Origin: an uncultured Rubrobacteraceae bacterium
GTDB lineage: Bacteria; Actinomycetota; Rubrobacteria; Rubrobacterales; Rubrobacteraceae
Direction of reading: 5' to 3'
Assembly: GCA_902806015.1 (NCBI GenBank)
Contig: CADCUZ010000039.1
Span: 1-46,041, forward strand
DNA: 46,041 bases
How positions within the stretch are numbered: the first letter of the stretch is position 1; every line of letters begins with the position of its first letter. This document shows, one piece after another, positions 33,722-42,436 of this stretch. A program made the position numbers and the translations under genes. The notes beneath the pieces were generated by a model. That model searched no databases. It had not been told where the DNA came from and saw only the letters and a list, made by a program, of their open reading frames with translations.

Positions 33722-34705
33722 CTACCGGATGCCTTCTTCGGAGAGGTTGATGACCTGCTCCGCATTATCTTCGGTGATAAACGCCGGGCCAGTGGGAATC
33801 GCCGTATTTACCGGACTCACCCCATACTGTATGTAATCGGTCAGCAAGACCACGGGAAGATACCCTTGCAAGAACTGCTGCTGATCTGTTGCGAACAGCA
33901 TGTTGCCGTCGCGGACAGCCTCTAGCACGCTCGGAGAGAGGTCGAAGGTCGCGAAGGTTATCTCTTCGCTTCCGCCGGATTCTTCCAGCGCCCTGAGCCC
34001 CTGATCGGCCACGCCGGGGTTCAGCGTAAGCAGGCCATCGACACCCTCATTCTGCCGTAGTGCGGTCTTGATCCCGCTCCGTGCGGCGGTGGGGTCGGTA
34101 GTCACGGCGATCTGCTCAACATCGCCACCCAGACCCTCAGTGAAACCTGAGCACCTATCGTCCAGCGCCGCGTTGCCTTGCTCATGGTTGATGCAGAGGG
34201 CGCTCTGCACGCCTGCCTTGGCCATGCGCTCACCGGCAGCGACCCCGGCATCGAACTCCGTCTGGCCCACATATGTGAGCGCGCCGACATCCCTCCAAGT
34301 GTCCTCACCCGAGTTTAGGACGATGACCGGGATGCCGGCTTCAGTTGCCTGGCGGATCGAGTCGCTCAGCGCGTTGGGGTCAGGTATAGAGACAGCCATA
34401 CCATCAGGTTCAGCGGCGATGGCAGATTCCAGGTTTCTCTGCAGCTCCGGTATGTCATACGATTGGAGCTCGCGATAATTGACATCTACTCCCAGGTCCT
34501 CTGCAGCTTTGTTAACGCCATTTTGGACCACTACCCAAAACGGATCCGGCGTGGCGTGAGTCACGAACTCGATGCTGATGTCCTCACGAGCAACCAGTCC
34601 TTGCCCGCCACTCCCTTGTCCATCCTGCCCTTGCTCCTCGCCCCCGCAACCCGCCAGGACGACTAGGGCTACCGCAAGCAGTACAGGGAATTTACCGACT
34701 CTCAT
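33722..34705 (-). CDS. Sugar/inositol ABC importer, substrate-binding lipoprotein
   Basis: A 327-residue periplasmic-binding-protein family 1/4 domain protein. The signal sequence MRVGKFPVLLAVALVVLAGC ends in a lipobox (LAGC, lipidated C20), followed by a Gly/Gln linker. The mature part shows SIEFVTHATPDPFWVVVQNG and AEPDGMAVSIPDPNAL, typical of ribose/inositol-type binding proteins. The ATG at 34705 has AGGAGG four bases upstream; the frame continues upstream for 28 codons without a signal-peptide role. The gene is visibly poorer in G+C than the catabolic genes on both sides. Confidence 0.92.
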   Translation of the reverse strand: MRVGKFPVLLAVALVVLAGCGGEEQGQDGQGSGGQGLVAREDISIEFVTHATPDPFWVVVQNGVNKAAEDLGVDVNYRELQSYDIPELQRNLESAIAAEPDGMAVSIPDPNALSDSIRQATEAGIPVIVLNSGEDTWRDVGALTYVGQTEFDAGVAAGERMAKAGVQSALCINHEQGNAALDDRCSGFTEGLGGDVEQIAVTTDPTAARSGIKTALRQNEGVDGLLTLNPGVADQGLRALEESGGSEEITFATFDLSPSVLEAVRDGNMLFATDQQQFLQGYLPVVLLTDYIQYGVSPVNTAIPTGPAFITEDNAEQVINLSEEGIR

Positions 34706-34745
34706 TACGCCTCCTGTCTCTCGTTTTCCACCACATTGCGGCCAT

Positions 34746-34782
34746 CTGGCGACTCGAAGCCAAGAGTCTGCCAGTCGTTTTT
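34746..34782 (+). terminator. Terminator-like stem-loop with T5 on the plus strand
   Basis: CTGGC-GACTC, an eight-base loop, GAGTC, one bulged T and GCCAG, then TCGTTTTT. It has the form of an intrinsic terminator on the plus strand, although all genes nearby are on the minus strand. On the minus strand it lies 41 bases upstream of the binding-protein start. Confidence 0.45.
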
Positions 34783-34897
34783 GGCTCACGCGCCAGATCC
34801 TCTCTCACGGTTCGTCTTCCATCTTCGCGTCCTGCATCGAGGCCACCTCCCGCAAACCGACGACCCGGGCGAACAGCGACATGTTCGGAAGGACGTG

Positions 34898-35689
34898 CTA
34901 GTCATAGGCGCCGACAACCTGCTGGTCATAATCGACGATGGCGCCGGTCATCAGGCCGGACTCCTCCGAAGCGAGGAAGACCACCGCTCCGGCGGCCTCC
35001 TTCGGGTCGATCAACCGTCCGAATGGACGGGTCTTGCCGGCTTCCTGGAGCCAGCCATCTGTGGCGCCATGGAACCTACGCTGGGTCCCGTCTTCGCCCG
35101 GGGTTGCCATCCATCCCGGGTTCAGGCCGTTCACCCGTATCCGGTAGGGTAACAGCGCGTGCGCCACGTTGCGGGTCATGGTCACCAGGGCGCCTTTGGA
35201 GGCGCTGTAGGTGGAGATGTACGGTTGTCCGCCGTGGCTCGAGATGCTGATGACGTTGACGATGGTCCCGCGTATTTCCTCCCGGCGCATGATCCTGGCC
35301 GCGCCCTGGATCAGGAAGTACGGCGCCCGCACGTTTACGGCGAACATGCGGTCGAAAAGCTCCGGGGTGCCGTCCCAGATCGTGTCCCGCTCCGGGTTCG
35401 CGGCGCAGTTCGCCAGTACGTCTATCCTGCCGAAAGCCCTGTCCGCCGCCTCGACGATCTTGAACGGGGCCTCTGCTTCGGCGAGGTCCGCGGCGACGAA
35501 CACGGGTTTCGTACCGAGCTCGAGCAACGCGCCGGACACTTCTTCGCCGCGCTCCGCGTTGCGGCCGGTGATCACCACCCCCAAGGCGCCGCGCTCGGCC
35601 ACTTGGAGCGCTACGCTCTCGCCGACGCCCTGCGTCCCGCCGGTCACGACGGCCACCTTGCCGTCAAACCTCCGCGGATCTCCGCTCAT
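34898..35689 (-). CDS. SDR family NAD(P)-dependent dehydrogenase
   Basis: A 263-residue classical short-chain dehydrogenase: nucleotide loop VVTGGTQGVGESVAL (residues 14-28), NCAANP in place of the usual N-A-G near 94-99, catalytic serine near 151 and Y161-x3-K165 in TYSASKGAL. RVNGLNPGWMATPGED follows as expected. It is placed between iolG and the importer genes, so it probably oxidises another inositol isomer, an inosose or a related polyol; this is inference. The start is the ATG at 35689 or a GTG at 35698, both with possible ribosome sites. Confidence 0.88.
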   Translation of the reverse strand: MSGDPRRFDGKVAVVTGGTQGVGESVALQVAERGALGVVITGRNAERGEEVSGALLELGTKPVFVAADLAEAEAPFKIVEAADRAFGRIDVLANCAANPERDTIWDGTPELFDRMFAVNVRAPYFLIQGAARIMRREEIRGTIVNVISISSHGGQPYISTYSASKGALVTMTRNVAHALLPYRIRVNGLNPGWMATPGEDGTQRRFHGATDGWLQEAGKTRPFGRLIDPKEAAGAVVFLASEESGLMTGAIVDYDQQVVGAYD

Positions 35690-35699
35690 GCCAGGCACC

Positions 35700-35759
35700 C
35701 CAGATCCTGATCGTGCAGCAGGTTTCTTGTGCCCAAACGCACCGTTGTCCAGGATCTGG
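35700..35759. repeat. 10-bp inverted repeat with 40-base spacing
   Basis: CCAGATCCTG (35700-35709) and CAGGATCTGG (35750-35759) are exact reverse complements. They lie upstream of the SDR gene and could be paired operator half-sites or the base of a leader hairpin. The remainder of the 35699-35939 gap shows no gene. Confidence 0.5.
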
Positions 35760-35939
35760 TCAGGATGCTATCAGAGCGAGCCCGCATCGCGTGACGCATC
35801 TCCCTGCACGCTCGCCAGTTCCCCTGGTGTCTGCAATGGACCGATGCAACCGAACCGGGAGCTGTCCGAACTTCGACACGCCTGACGCAACGTTCGAGGC
35901 CGCCGGACAAGACCTCCGGAGGGATATACGCTGGCGGCT

Positions 35940-36935
35940 TCACCGGTCTCCGCCCACCTGTGCGGGTCTTCCCTCGCGGGCAGACACCCCACAAGCCTCC
36001 GCTATCGACAATGCCGCACGCGCGTCCTCCGGGGTACAGGGGCTTGGGCGACGGCCGTGCGCCACGTCCACGAAGACATCCATCTCCGCACGGTAGGCGT
36101 GCTCGAACCTCTCCAGCCAACCGACCGTGACCGGATGGGCCGGCGGGGGAGAGCCCGGTTCGACGGACCTTATCGGCGTGTGCGGGTTCAACCCGACCGC
36201 GACGCTATCCCTGGTGCCGAAGACTTCCATCCGGATGTCGTAGCCCAGCGGGTTCCGCCGCGTACCCGACAGGATAGCCAGGGACTCGTCGTCCATGTGT
36301 GCGAGGACGGCAACGGTAGCAAGGTCATCGTATCGGGCGAAGACCTCCATAGTGTGGTTCGAGCCCGTAGCGACCACCTCGACGGGCTCGGCCCCCGTTA
36401 CGAAACGCAGGGCATCGATGTCGTGGATGAGCATGTCGTTGAAAACGCCCCCGGAGCGAGGGATGTAGGACTCGTGCGGGGGCGCGGTGTCGTGCGTGTG
36501 CGCCCTTACCAGCGTTACCTCGCCGAGGTCCCCGGAAGCCACGAGCTCGTGCGCGGCCCGGTATCCGGGATCGAACCTCCTCATGAAGCCCATCTGGACG
36601 GCGATTCCCGACTCGTTTATCGCCCCGATGGCCCGGTCGGTGGCGGCGGGAGCTCTCGCTAACGGTTTCTCGCAGAACGCGGGTATGCCCCTCTCGGCGG
36701 CCCGGAGGAGATAATCGACGTGCGTGTCGGTCGGCGAGGCGATGACCACTGCCTCGATGTCGTCGAAGAGCTCGTCCACGGACGATGCCGTTGCGACACC
36801 ATAACGGGCCGCGAGTTTCCTGGCGGGCTCGGCTTCGTAGTCGGCGACGATCAACGATTCGACGTCCGGATGTGCTGCAAGCGCGCCCGCGTGGATGTTC
36901 CCGATACGACCGGCGCCTAAGAGGCCGACCTTCAT
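35940..36935 (-). CDS. iolG: Inositol 2-dehydrogenase (Gfo/Idh/MocA family)
   Basis: A 331-residue NAD-dependent dehydrogenase that starts the pathway by oxidising myo-inositol to scyllo-inosose. The Rossmann motif GLLGAGRIGNIHA opens the protein; K90 in CEKPLA is the catalytic lysine and D167/H171 in FNDMLIHDID are the substrate-side residues. MGFMRRFDPGY and the length match IolG/MocA. Of the three Gfo/Idh/MocA enzymes in the cluster this is the closest to true IolG by eye. AAGGAGGAAGC precedes the ATG, and TATAGG (36951-36956, minus) may be a -10. It is separated from its neighbours by long gaps on both sides. Confidence 0.87.
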   Translation of the reverse strand: MKVGLLGAGRIGNIHAGALAAHPDVESLIVADYEAEPARKLAARYGVATASSVDELFDDIEAVVIASPTDTHVDYLLRAAERGIPAFCEKPLARAPAATDRAIGAINESGIAVQMGFMRRFDPGYRAAHELVASGDLGEVTLVRAHTHDTAPPHESYIPRSGGVFNDMLIHDIDALRFVTGAEPVEVVATGSNHTMEVFARYDDLATVAVLAHMDDESLAILSGTRRNPLGYDIRMEVFGTRDSVAVGLNPHTPIRSVEPGSPPPAHPVTVGWLERFEHAYRAEMDVFVDVAHGRRPSPCTPEDARAALSIAEACGVSAREGRPAQVGGDR

Positions 36936-37240
36936 GCTTCCTCCTTCGATCCTATAGCCCGCACGGCGCTCTTACGAAGCACTCGGCAGTTGTGCGACGG
37001 GTTCAGTTGGTCTCTGCACGGAACACTGCGCCTTTCGTCTCGCCCTCCAGCCGGACAGTCTCCTTTCCGGCAAGGTCGCTTGACGGCTCCGAGCAATGCC
37101 GGGCCGGCGATGCCGACGCCCCACCTTCGGGGAACCCCTGCGACTCGTTCCTCCCCCGTTCACGACTTCTCCTCCTGATCCCTTTCCCAAGTCCCCGCCC
37201 GGGTGCCCCTTGCCGCCAGCGTTTTCTCCCTGCGGTTCGC
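36936..37240. other. Gene-free spacer of 305 bases in the inositol cluster
   Basis: No convincing reading frame on either strand. It separates the upstream block (regulator to iolE) from iolG and later genes, and its right part on the minus strand holds the iolG ribosome site and a possible TATAGG -10. A second internal promoter for the iolG-to-iolA part is plausible. Confidence 0.5.
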
Positions 37241-38116
37241 TTACTCCAGCCGTTGCCGCAGGTAGTCGAGGCTCTTGCGCACCTCGACGACGGGCCCCGC
37301 GCCCTCGCCCGGCTCCCGCCCGACCACGGAGTCCTGCTCCAGCACGTACCATCCCCGGTAGCCCGAGCTCTCTAGCCGGTCCACTACACCGCCGACGTCC
37401 ACGTCGCCCTCGCCGAGAGGCCGGAACGCGTCCTTCTGCGCGGCCTCTTTAAAGCTGAGTTCTCTGCTAGCGAGCCTTCCTGCGACCTCAAGGTTCACGT
37501 CCTTGAGGTGGACGTGGTTGACCCTGGGCCCCGCGAGCTCGGCGATCCCGACGGGGTCGCTGCCCCCGATGACGAGGTGTCCGGTGTCCAGGCAGAGCCC
37601 CATCTCCGAGCCATCGAGGAAGCGTTTGAGCTGGTCGTCGTGCTCGACCACCGTCCCGTAGTGCTGGTGCAGGGAGACCGCGATGCCGTGCCGGTCGCAG
37701 ATCTCCCCCACGGACTCTAACGATTGGAAGAGCTCCCGCCAGGAGTCGTCGTCGAGCTCGACGAACTCCCCGAAGCTCTCTGAACCAGACATCGCGGCCA
37801 GGACCACCACGTCCGCCCCGGCGGCGGCGAAGAACTTCGCCCGCCGCTCGACGAGCGCCAGCTCCGCCTCTCGTCTGGCCGGGTCGTGCAGCACTGCCGG
37901 CACGAAGCCGCCCACGAGGCCCAGACCGTACCGGGCCAGGAGGTCTGAGACCGCGGAGGGGTCCGCCGGCAGCAGGCCCTCGGGGCCGGCCTCGACCGCC
38001 CCGATGCCGAGCGAGGACGCCTCCTTGAGCACCCTGTCTGCGGGCATCTGGTAGCCCCAGTCCGGGATCTCGATGACCCCCCACGAGACCGGGGCGCCCG
38101 CGATGCGTCCGCTCAC
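37241..38116 (-). CDS. iolE: Inosose dehydratase/isomerase (IolE-like TIM barrel)
   Basis: A 291-residue AP-endonuclease-2-type TIM barrel. The start RIAGAPVSWGVIEIPDWGYQ is typical of actinobacterial IolE/inosose-dehydratase proteins. Metal-binding residues are suggested by EAGPEG, SLHQHYGTVVE, CLDTGHLVIGG and NHVHLKDV. It should dehydrate scyllo-inosose to the trihydroxycyclohexanedione used by IolD; an inosose isomerase (IolI) role is the alternative. The GTG at 38116 overlaps the stop of the upstream dehydrogenase by four bases (GTGA). The frame extends far upstream, but that part is a shadow of the neighbouring gene. Confidence 0.85.
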   Translation of the reverse strand: MSGRIAGAPVSWGVIEIPDWGYQMPADRVLKEASSLGIGAVEAGPEGLLPADPSAVSDLLARYGLGLVGGFVPAVLHDPARREAELALVERRAKFFAAAGADVVVLAAMSGSESFGEFVELDDDSWRELFQSLESVGEICDRHGIAVSLHQHYGTVVEHDDQLKRFLDGSEMGLCLDTGHLVIGGSDPVGIAELAGPRVNHVHLKDVNLEVAGRLASRELSFKEAAQKDAFRPLGEGDVDVGGVVDRLESSGYRGWYVLEQDSVVGREPGEGAGPVVEVRKSLDYLRQRLE

Positions 38117-39213
38117 CGGGCCACCGATCCTTCCTTCTCGTAGAGCGCCGGCTTCTCGGGCACGGTCACGCCCTCGGGGTTCCCCGAGTGTATGGACGCG
38201 ATGCAGGCCTCGGCCACCACGAGCGAGGCGTAGCCGTCCCACGCGTCGGGTGAGGGCGGCCTGCCGCTGTCTATGGACGCTATCCACTCCTGCAGTTCGA
38301 GGGTGTACGCCGGTTCGAACCTCCCGAGCCAGTCGGCCTCCACGTTCTGGGCGTAGGCCCGGTCCAGGCGCACGACCGCGCCGGACGGGGGGGCGGTGTG
38401 GGCCGTGCCGCCGACGCCCACGACCTCGACGCCCACCTCGTAGCCGAATTGCGCGTCGACGTTTACCTCTATGGTGGCCAGGCGTCCGTCGGCGAAGGTG
38501 AGCTGTATCAGCTGCAGGTTGAACTCGCCCCCCGAAGTCCCGCTCGTGTTCAGGCCGCGGACGAAGGCCTCCTCGACCTCGGCGTCGAGCATCCAGCGGG
38601 CCGAGTCGAGGTCGTGGATGGCCGCGTTGATAACGACCCACTCGGAGTCGACGCCGGGCGGGATCTGCGCGTTCCTGTGCCACCCTTTGAAGAGCACCGG
38701 CTCCCCGATGGCGCCAGAAGCTGCCACCATCTTGACGTCCACGTGCTGCGGGTCGTAGCGGCGCATAAAGCCGACCTGCACGAGCTTCCGGCCCACCTCG
38801 ACCTCGGCCTCGACGATACCCAGCGCTTCCTCCGGGCTTGTGGCCAGCGGCTTCTCGCACAGGACCGGCTTCCCGAGGCGCAGGCACTCGAGCACAAGCT
38901 CGGCGTGCGTGGGGTCGGGTGAGGCGATCACGACGGCCTCGACCCGCTCGTCCCGGATCATCTCGACCGCGTCCCCGAAGACGGCCGCCCCCCCGCACTC
39001 CTCGGCGACCTTGCCGGCCCGGTCGGCGTCCACGTCCGAGACGGCCGCCACCCGCGCCCCCGCCACCTTCCGGTGCAGGCAATGCGCGTGCATCCCGCCC
39101 ATGCCGCCGGTCCCGACGACGCCCACCGGGCTACTCCCGTCTCCCCCGCGCCCCTTGAGATCCTCCACCTGGGCCTCCTTCTTTTCGGTGTGCTCGCCCG
39201 ACGGAACCGTCAT
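38113..39213 (-). CDS. Gfo/Idh/MocA family dehydrogenase (second copy)
   Basis: A 366-residue oxidoreductase. A charged N-terminal extension of about 27 residues precedes the Rossmann motif GVVGTGGMGGMHA. Catalytic K121 is in CEKPLAT, MGFMRR-like sequence follows (VGFMRRYDPQHVD), and AAIHDLDSARWML carries the substrate histidine-aspartate. Such enzymes oxidise inositol isomers, inososes or sugar acids. Its ATG overlaps the iolC stop (ATGA) and its stop overlaps iolE (GTGA), so it is part of the core operon. scyllo- or chiro-inositol are likely substrates but this is inference. Confidence 0.88.
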   Translation of the reverse strand: MTVPSGEHTEKKEAQVEDLKGRGGDGSSPVGVVGTGGMGGMHAHCLHRKVAGARVAAVSDVDADRAGKVAEECGGAAVFGDAVEMIRDERVEAVVIASPDPTHAELVLECLRLGKPVLCEKPLATSPEEALGIVEAEVEVGRKLVQVGFMRRYDPQHVDVKMVAASGAIGEPVLFKGWHRNAQIPPGVDSEWVVINAAIHDLDSARWMLDAEVEEAFVRGLNTSGTSGGEFNLQLIQLTFADGRLATIEVNVDAQFGYEVGVEVVGVGGTAHTAPPSGAVVRLDRAYAQNVEADWLGRFEPAYTLELQEWIASIDSGRPPSPDAWDGYASLVVAEACIASIHSGNPEGVTVPEKPALYEKEGSVAR

Positions 39214-41129
39214 CGCGCCGCGCCTTCCCGCGCGGGTTGTTCGTTCCTGCTCTGCCAGAGCGCGTTCATGCGCCCGTACCTCCCGGCCACGGAGGAGACG
39301 AGCTCCTCGTCGCCTATCTCGCCGGCCAGCCAGCGGCGGCCCAGCTCGCCGTAGATCGAGCGCCCGATGGCGAACCCCCGGCAAAGCGGCTCGGAGGCCG
39401 CGGCGGCGAAACTCTCGGCGAGCTTCTCCTCTTTCATCGCCTGCCCGAGGACGAGCAGCCCCGCGCAGTACGGGTCGTGCTCCCGCACCACGTCCCCTAT
39501 CCTCGCCCAGACCGCCGGATCGGGATTCGGCGGTATCTTCCACCACTCGGGACGCACCCCAATCTCGTAGAACCGCCCCAACAGGCGCGCCACGCTGTCG
39601 CCGTCGTAAGTGGTGTCCGGCGTGGCCTGAACCTCCAGCAGCAGTTGGCGGTCGTTCGCGAGGCACGCGTCGAAGAGCTGCAGGACCCTCTGCTCCTGAA
39701 CCTCCCTCGTTTGCGCGTCGTCTTCCGGGTGCATGTACAGGTTGCACTTGACGACGTGCTCCTCGGGCCAGGCGCGCAGGGTGGCGGCGAGGTTCGGCCC
39801 GCCCACGAACTCGACGGGCCGGCTCTTGGCCACCTCGACGGCGCGGGAGATCCAGGCCCCGCTTCCCGTAAGCTCCTCCAACGCTCCGTCCCCGTAAACG
39901 TCGTCTATCAGTACGCCGGCGGCCTCGTCGTTTTCGGCTACCCGCCGGAACGCCCGCCCTAGCAGCACCTTGAGCTCTCGCAAACGCCCGCGGTCCACCC
40001 CGAGCTCGTCGGCCGCCTCCTCGAGCTGCCAGCGGTGGTCCACGGCCAGCACCCGCAACTCTTCAGGGTCGTTGCGCGTCGTCGCCCGGTGCAGGTGTTC
40101 CAGCCAGACGTCGTCCCGCAGGCGCCGGGGCTTCTCCTCCAGCGCCAGGAAGTACTCCAGTTCCTCCGTCGTCGGCATGGCCGGGGAGCACCCGTGCCGG
40201 GAGACGACGATGGCGCCGCAGGCGTTGCCGAGGCGCAGGCACTTCTCCAGCGGCTCCTCGCGCAGCCAGCCGCTCAGGAACCCGCTCATGAACGCATCCC
40301 CCGCGCCCACTGAGTTGAACACCTCCACGGGGAAGCCAGGAACCCGCACCCCGTCTTCGAGTTCGTCCGGTATGTTCCCGGGAAAGACTATCGCCCCCAT
40401 CGCGCCGACCTTGAGCACGATGGTCGCCTCGGAAAGGCCGCGGATGCTCAGGAGCGCCTCGCGGGTGTCCGTCGAGCCGCCGGCGATCCTGACCTCCTCC
40501 TCGGTACCCACGACGAGATCACAGTCCGGCAGCACTGATCGGTAGACCTCCGTGACCTCCTCGCTGGCGACGAACATCTGCCCGCCCTGCCCGTGGGAGG
40601 CCACGCCCCAGAAGACGGGGCGGTAGTCCAGGTCGAAGACCACCTTCGTTGCGCCCTGCCGCGCCGCGTCTATGGCCTTGACGGAGGCCGCCCGGGCGCC
40701 GGGCCGCGAGAGGGGCGTTCCCGTTACGAGCAGGGCTTTAGCGGAGGCCACGAAGCTCGGGTCCACGTCGCCCTTCTCGACGGCGAGGTCGGCGGCGTCG
40801 CCGTAGGCGAAGATCCTCGGGAAGTCCTCTATCGCCCTGACGGCGAGCAGGACGTAGGGGGTGAGCTTCTCCGGGTCAGACCGGACCTGGCTGATGTCCA
40901 CCCCGTTCTCGGCCAGGGTCTTGCGCACGAAGCGCCCCATGTGCTCGTCCCCGACGCGGGTGAGCATGGCGCTCTTCACACCGAGCCGCGCCGTGCCGAC
41001 GGCGATGTTCGTGGCGCTGCCGCCGACGTACTTGCGGAAGGACTGGACGTCCTCCAGCCGGGACCCGCCCTGCTCGGCGTAGAGGTCCACGCTGGTGCGC
41101 CCGATGCAGACGAGGTCGGGACCGTTCAC
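39210..41129 (-). CDS. iolC: 5-dehydro-2-deoxygluconokinase fused to DUF2090 aldolase-like domain
   Basis: A 639-residue two-domain protein. Residues 1-335 are a PfkB-family kinase (LVCIGRTSVDLYAEQ, KYVGGSATNIAVGTARLG, and FNSVGAGDAFMSGF with the catalytic base D278) that phosphorylates 5-dehydro-2-deoxygluconate. Residues about 345-630 are a DUF2090 domain (LRVLAVDHRWQLEEAADELG, LIDDVYGDGALEEL, RGFAIGRSIYGELGRRWL), which in such fusions is annotated as the following aldolase (IolJ activity), yielding dihydroxyacetone phosphate and malonate semialdehyde. No separate iolJ is present, which fits. The GTG start overlaps the upstream dehydrogenase stop (GTGA). Confidence 0.93.
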   Translation of the reverse strand: MNGPDLVCIGRTSVDLYAEQGGSRLEDVQSFRKYVGGSATNIAVGTARLGVKSAMLTRVGDEHMGRFVRKTLAENGVDISQVRSDPEKLTPYVLLAVRAIEDFPRIFAYGDAADLAVEKGDVDPSFVASAKALLVTGTPLSRPGARAASVKAIDAARQGATKVVFDLDYRPVFWGVASHGQGGQMFVASEEVTEVYRSVLPDCDLVVGTEEEVRIAGGSTDTREALLSIRGLSEATIVLKVGAMGAIVFPGNIPDELEDGVRVPGFPVEVFNSVGAGDAFMSGFLSGWLREEPLEKCLRLGNACGAIVVSRHGCSPAMPTTEELEYFLALEEKPRRLRDDVWLEHLHRATTRNDPEELRVLAVDHRWQLEEAADELGVDRGRLRELKVLLGRAFRRVAENDEAAGVLIDDVYGDGALEELTGSGAWISRAVEVAKSRPVEFVGGPNLAATLRAWPEEHVVKCNLYMHPEDDAQTREVQEQRVLQLFDACLANDRQLLLEVQATPDTTYDGDSVARLLGRFYEIGVRPEWWKIPPNPDPAVWARIGDVVREHDPYCAGLLVLGQAMKEEKLAESFAAAASEPLCRGFAIGRSIYGELGRRWLAGEIGDEELVSSVAGRYGRMNALWQSRNEQPAREGAAR

Positions 41130-42346
41130 GCGCCACCCCCGACCCGGTGCTCGCCGGCCGTCGCGCGCGAATCGGACGCTTCGGCTGGCCCCCCGACGTT
41201 CTCCCAGCGACCCGTGTCGCAGGAGCGGTCCATCGCGTCGACTACCCGCATGGTCGAGACGATGTCGCGGATGCTCGCCGCGCGCTGGCGGCCGTCTGCT
41301 ATGGAGGAGAGGAACCGCTCGGCCTCGGCGACCTTCAGGTCGTCGTAGCCCATCGAGATGCCAGCTCCTGGTTGAAAGTTGGCGAAATCCCCCATGCCTG
41401 GCGCCGCGTAGACGGTGCGGTAGCCCCGGTCGCCCGTCCCCTCCATCCGGTACAGCTCGAGCTCGTTGAGGCGCTGGAAGTCCCAGGAGAGGGCGCCGCG
41501 CGTGCCGTTGACCTCGAAGCTCATCCTGACGTGCGGGCCTATGCAGGTTCGGCTGTTCTCTACCGTCCCCCTGGCGCCGTTCCCGAACCGGAGGAGGCCG
41601 CCCACGTAGTCCTCGTTCTCCACCGCGCCTATCTCCCCGTCCTCCACCGTGAAGTGGCCCGTGCCCATGCCCTCCGGCACCTCCGGCCTCTCCCGGATAA
41701 AGGTCTCCCTTTGGGCCGAGACGCTCTCGATGGGGCCGAGAAGGTTCTGGGCCATATCTACCGTGTGGGGCATGATGTCCCCGAGCACCCCGAGGCCCGC
41801 GCCGTCGAGCTTGTAGCGCCAGGTAAGCGCCCCGTTGGGGTCGGCGGCGTAGTCGGCCAGAAAGTAGCCCCTGTAGTGCGTGATCTCCCCGAGCTCCCCG
41901 GCAGCGATGAGCTCCTTGGCGTACTCCACCGCCGGGACGTGGCGGTACATGAGCCCGATCATGCTCTTGACCCCGGCCTCTTCGACCGCCTCCCCGATGT
42001 CGTACGTCTCGGACGGATACCGCCCGCACGGCTTCTCCAACCAGATGTGCTTGCCCGCCCGCGCCGCCGCGACGGCCACCTCGCGGTGCAGGTAGTTCGG
42101 CGCCGCGATGCTTACCGCCTCGACCTGGGGGTGTTCGACGACCTCCCGCCAGTCGGTGGTCCAGCCCTCGTAGCCGAGACGCTCGGCGGCGTCCCGCGCC
42201 CGCTCCTCGACCGCGTCGGCCGCGATGACGAGCCTCGGCCGGAGTTCGCATTCGGGGTAGTGGTCGAGTAGGCGACGGTACGCCCGCGTGTGCAGTTGGC
42301 CCATCCATCCCAGGCTGACCGTTCCGATGCCTATCTCTCTTGCCAC
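41126..42346 (-). CDS. Gfo/Idh/MocA family dehydrogenase (third copy)
   Basis: A 406-residue member of another branch of the family. The Rossmann start is GIGTVSLGWMGQLHTRAY, with AAPNYLHREV, and E104-K105-P106 in LEKPCGRYP. A longer C-terminal domain has LGVLGDIMPHTVDMAQNL (substrate-side D and H) and GTRGALSWDFQRLNELELY. The extra length and motifs resemble inositol- or glucoside-type dehydrogenases rather than IolG. It is the first catabolic gene after the GntR regulator. Its stop overlaps the start of iolC. Confidence 0.88.
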   Translation of the reverse strand: MAREIGIGTVSLGWMGQLHTRAYRRLLDHYPECELRPRLVIAADAVEERARDAAERLGYEGWTTDWREVVEHPQVEAVSIAAPNYLHREVAVAAARAGKHIWLEKPCGRYPSETYDIGEAVEEAGVKSMIGLMYRHVPAVEYAKELIAAGELGEITHYRGYFLADYAADPNGALTWRYKLDGAGLGVLGDIMPHTVDMAQNLLGPIESVSAQRETFIRERPEVPEGMGTGHFTVEDGEIGAVENEDYVGGLLRFGNGARGTVENSRTCIGPHVRMSFEVNGTRGALSWDFQRLNELELYRMEGTGDRGYRTVYAAPGMGDFANFQPGAGISMGYDDLKVAEAERFLSSIADGRQRAASIRDIVSTMRVVDAMDRSCDTGRWENVGGPAEASDSRATAGEHRVGGGA

Positions 42347-42436
42347 GTTTCCCCTTCCTCCGGCCGGCTGAGGCCGGACGGACCTTTTGCATTACGTCTC
42401 GCCACGCCGGGTCCCCACCCGGCGTAGATCTCCTGC

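Noticed and set aside
39214..39747. N-terminal extension of the second Gfo/Idh/MocA frame
   Set aside because: It overlaps the end of iolC and reads as arginine/glycine-rich noise; the ATG at 39213 with ATGA overlap is the natural start.
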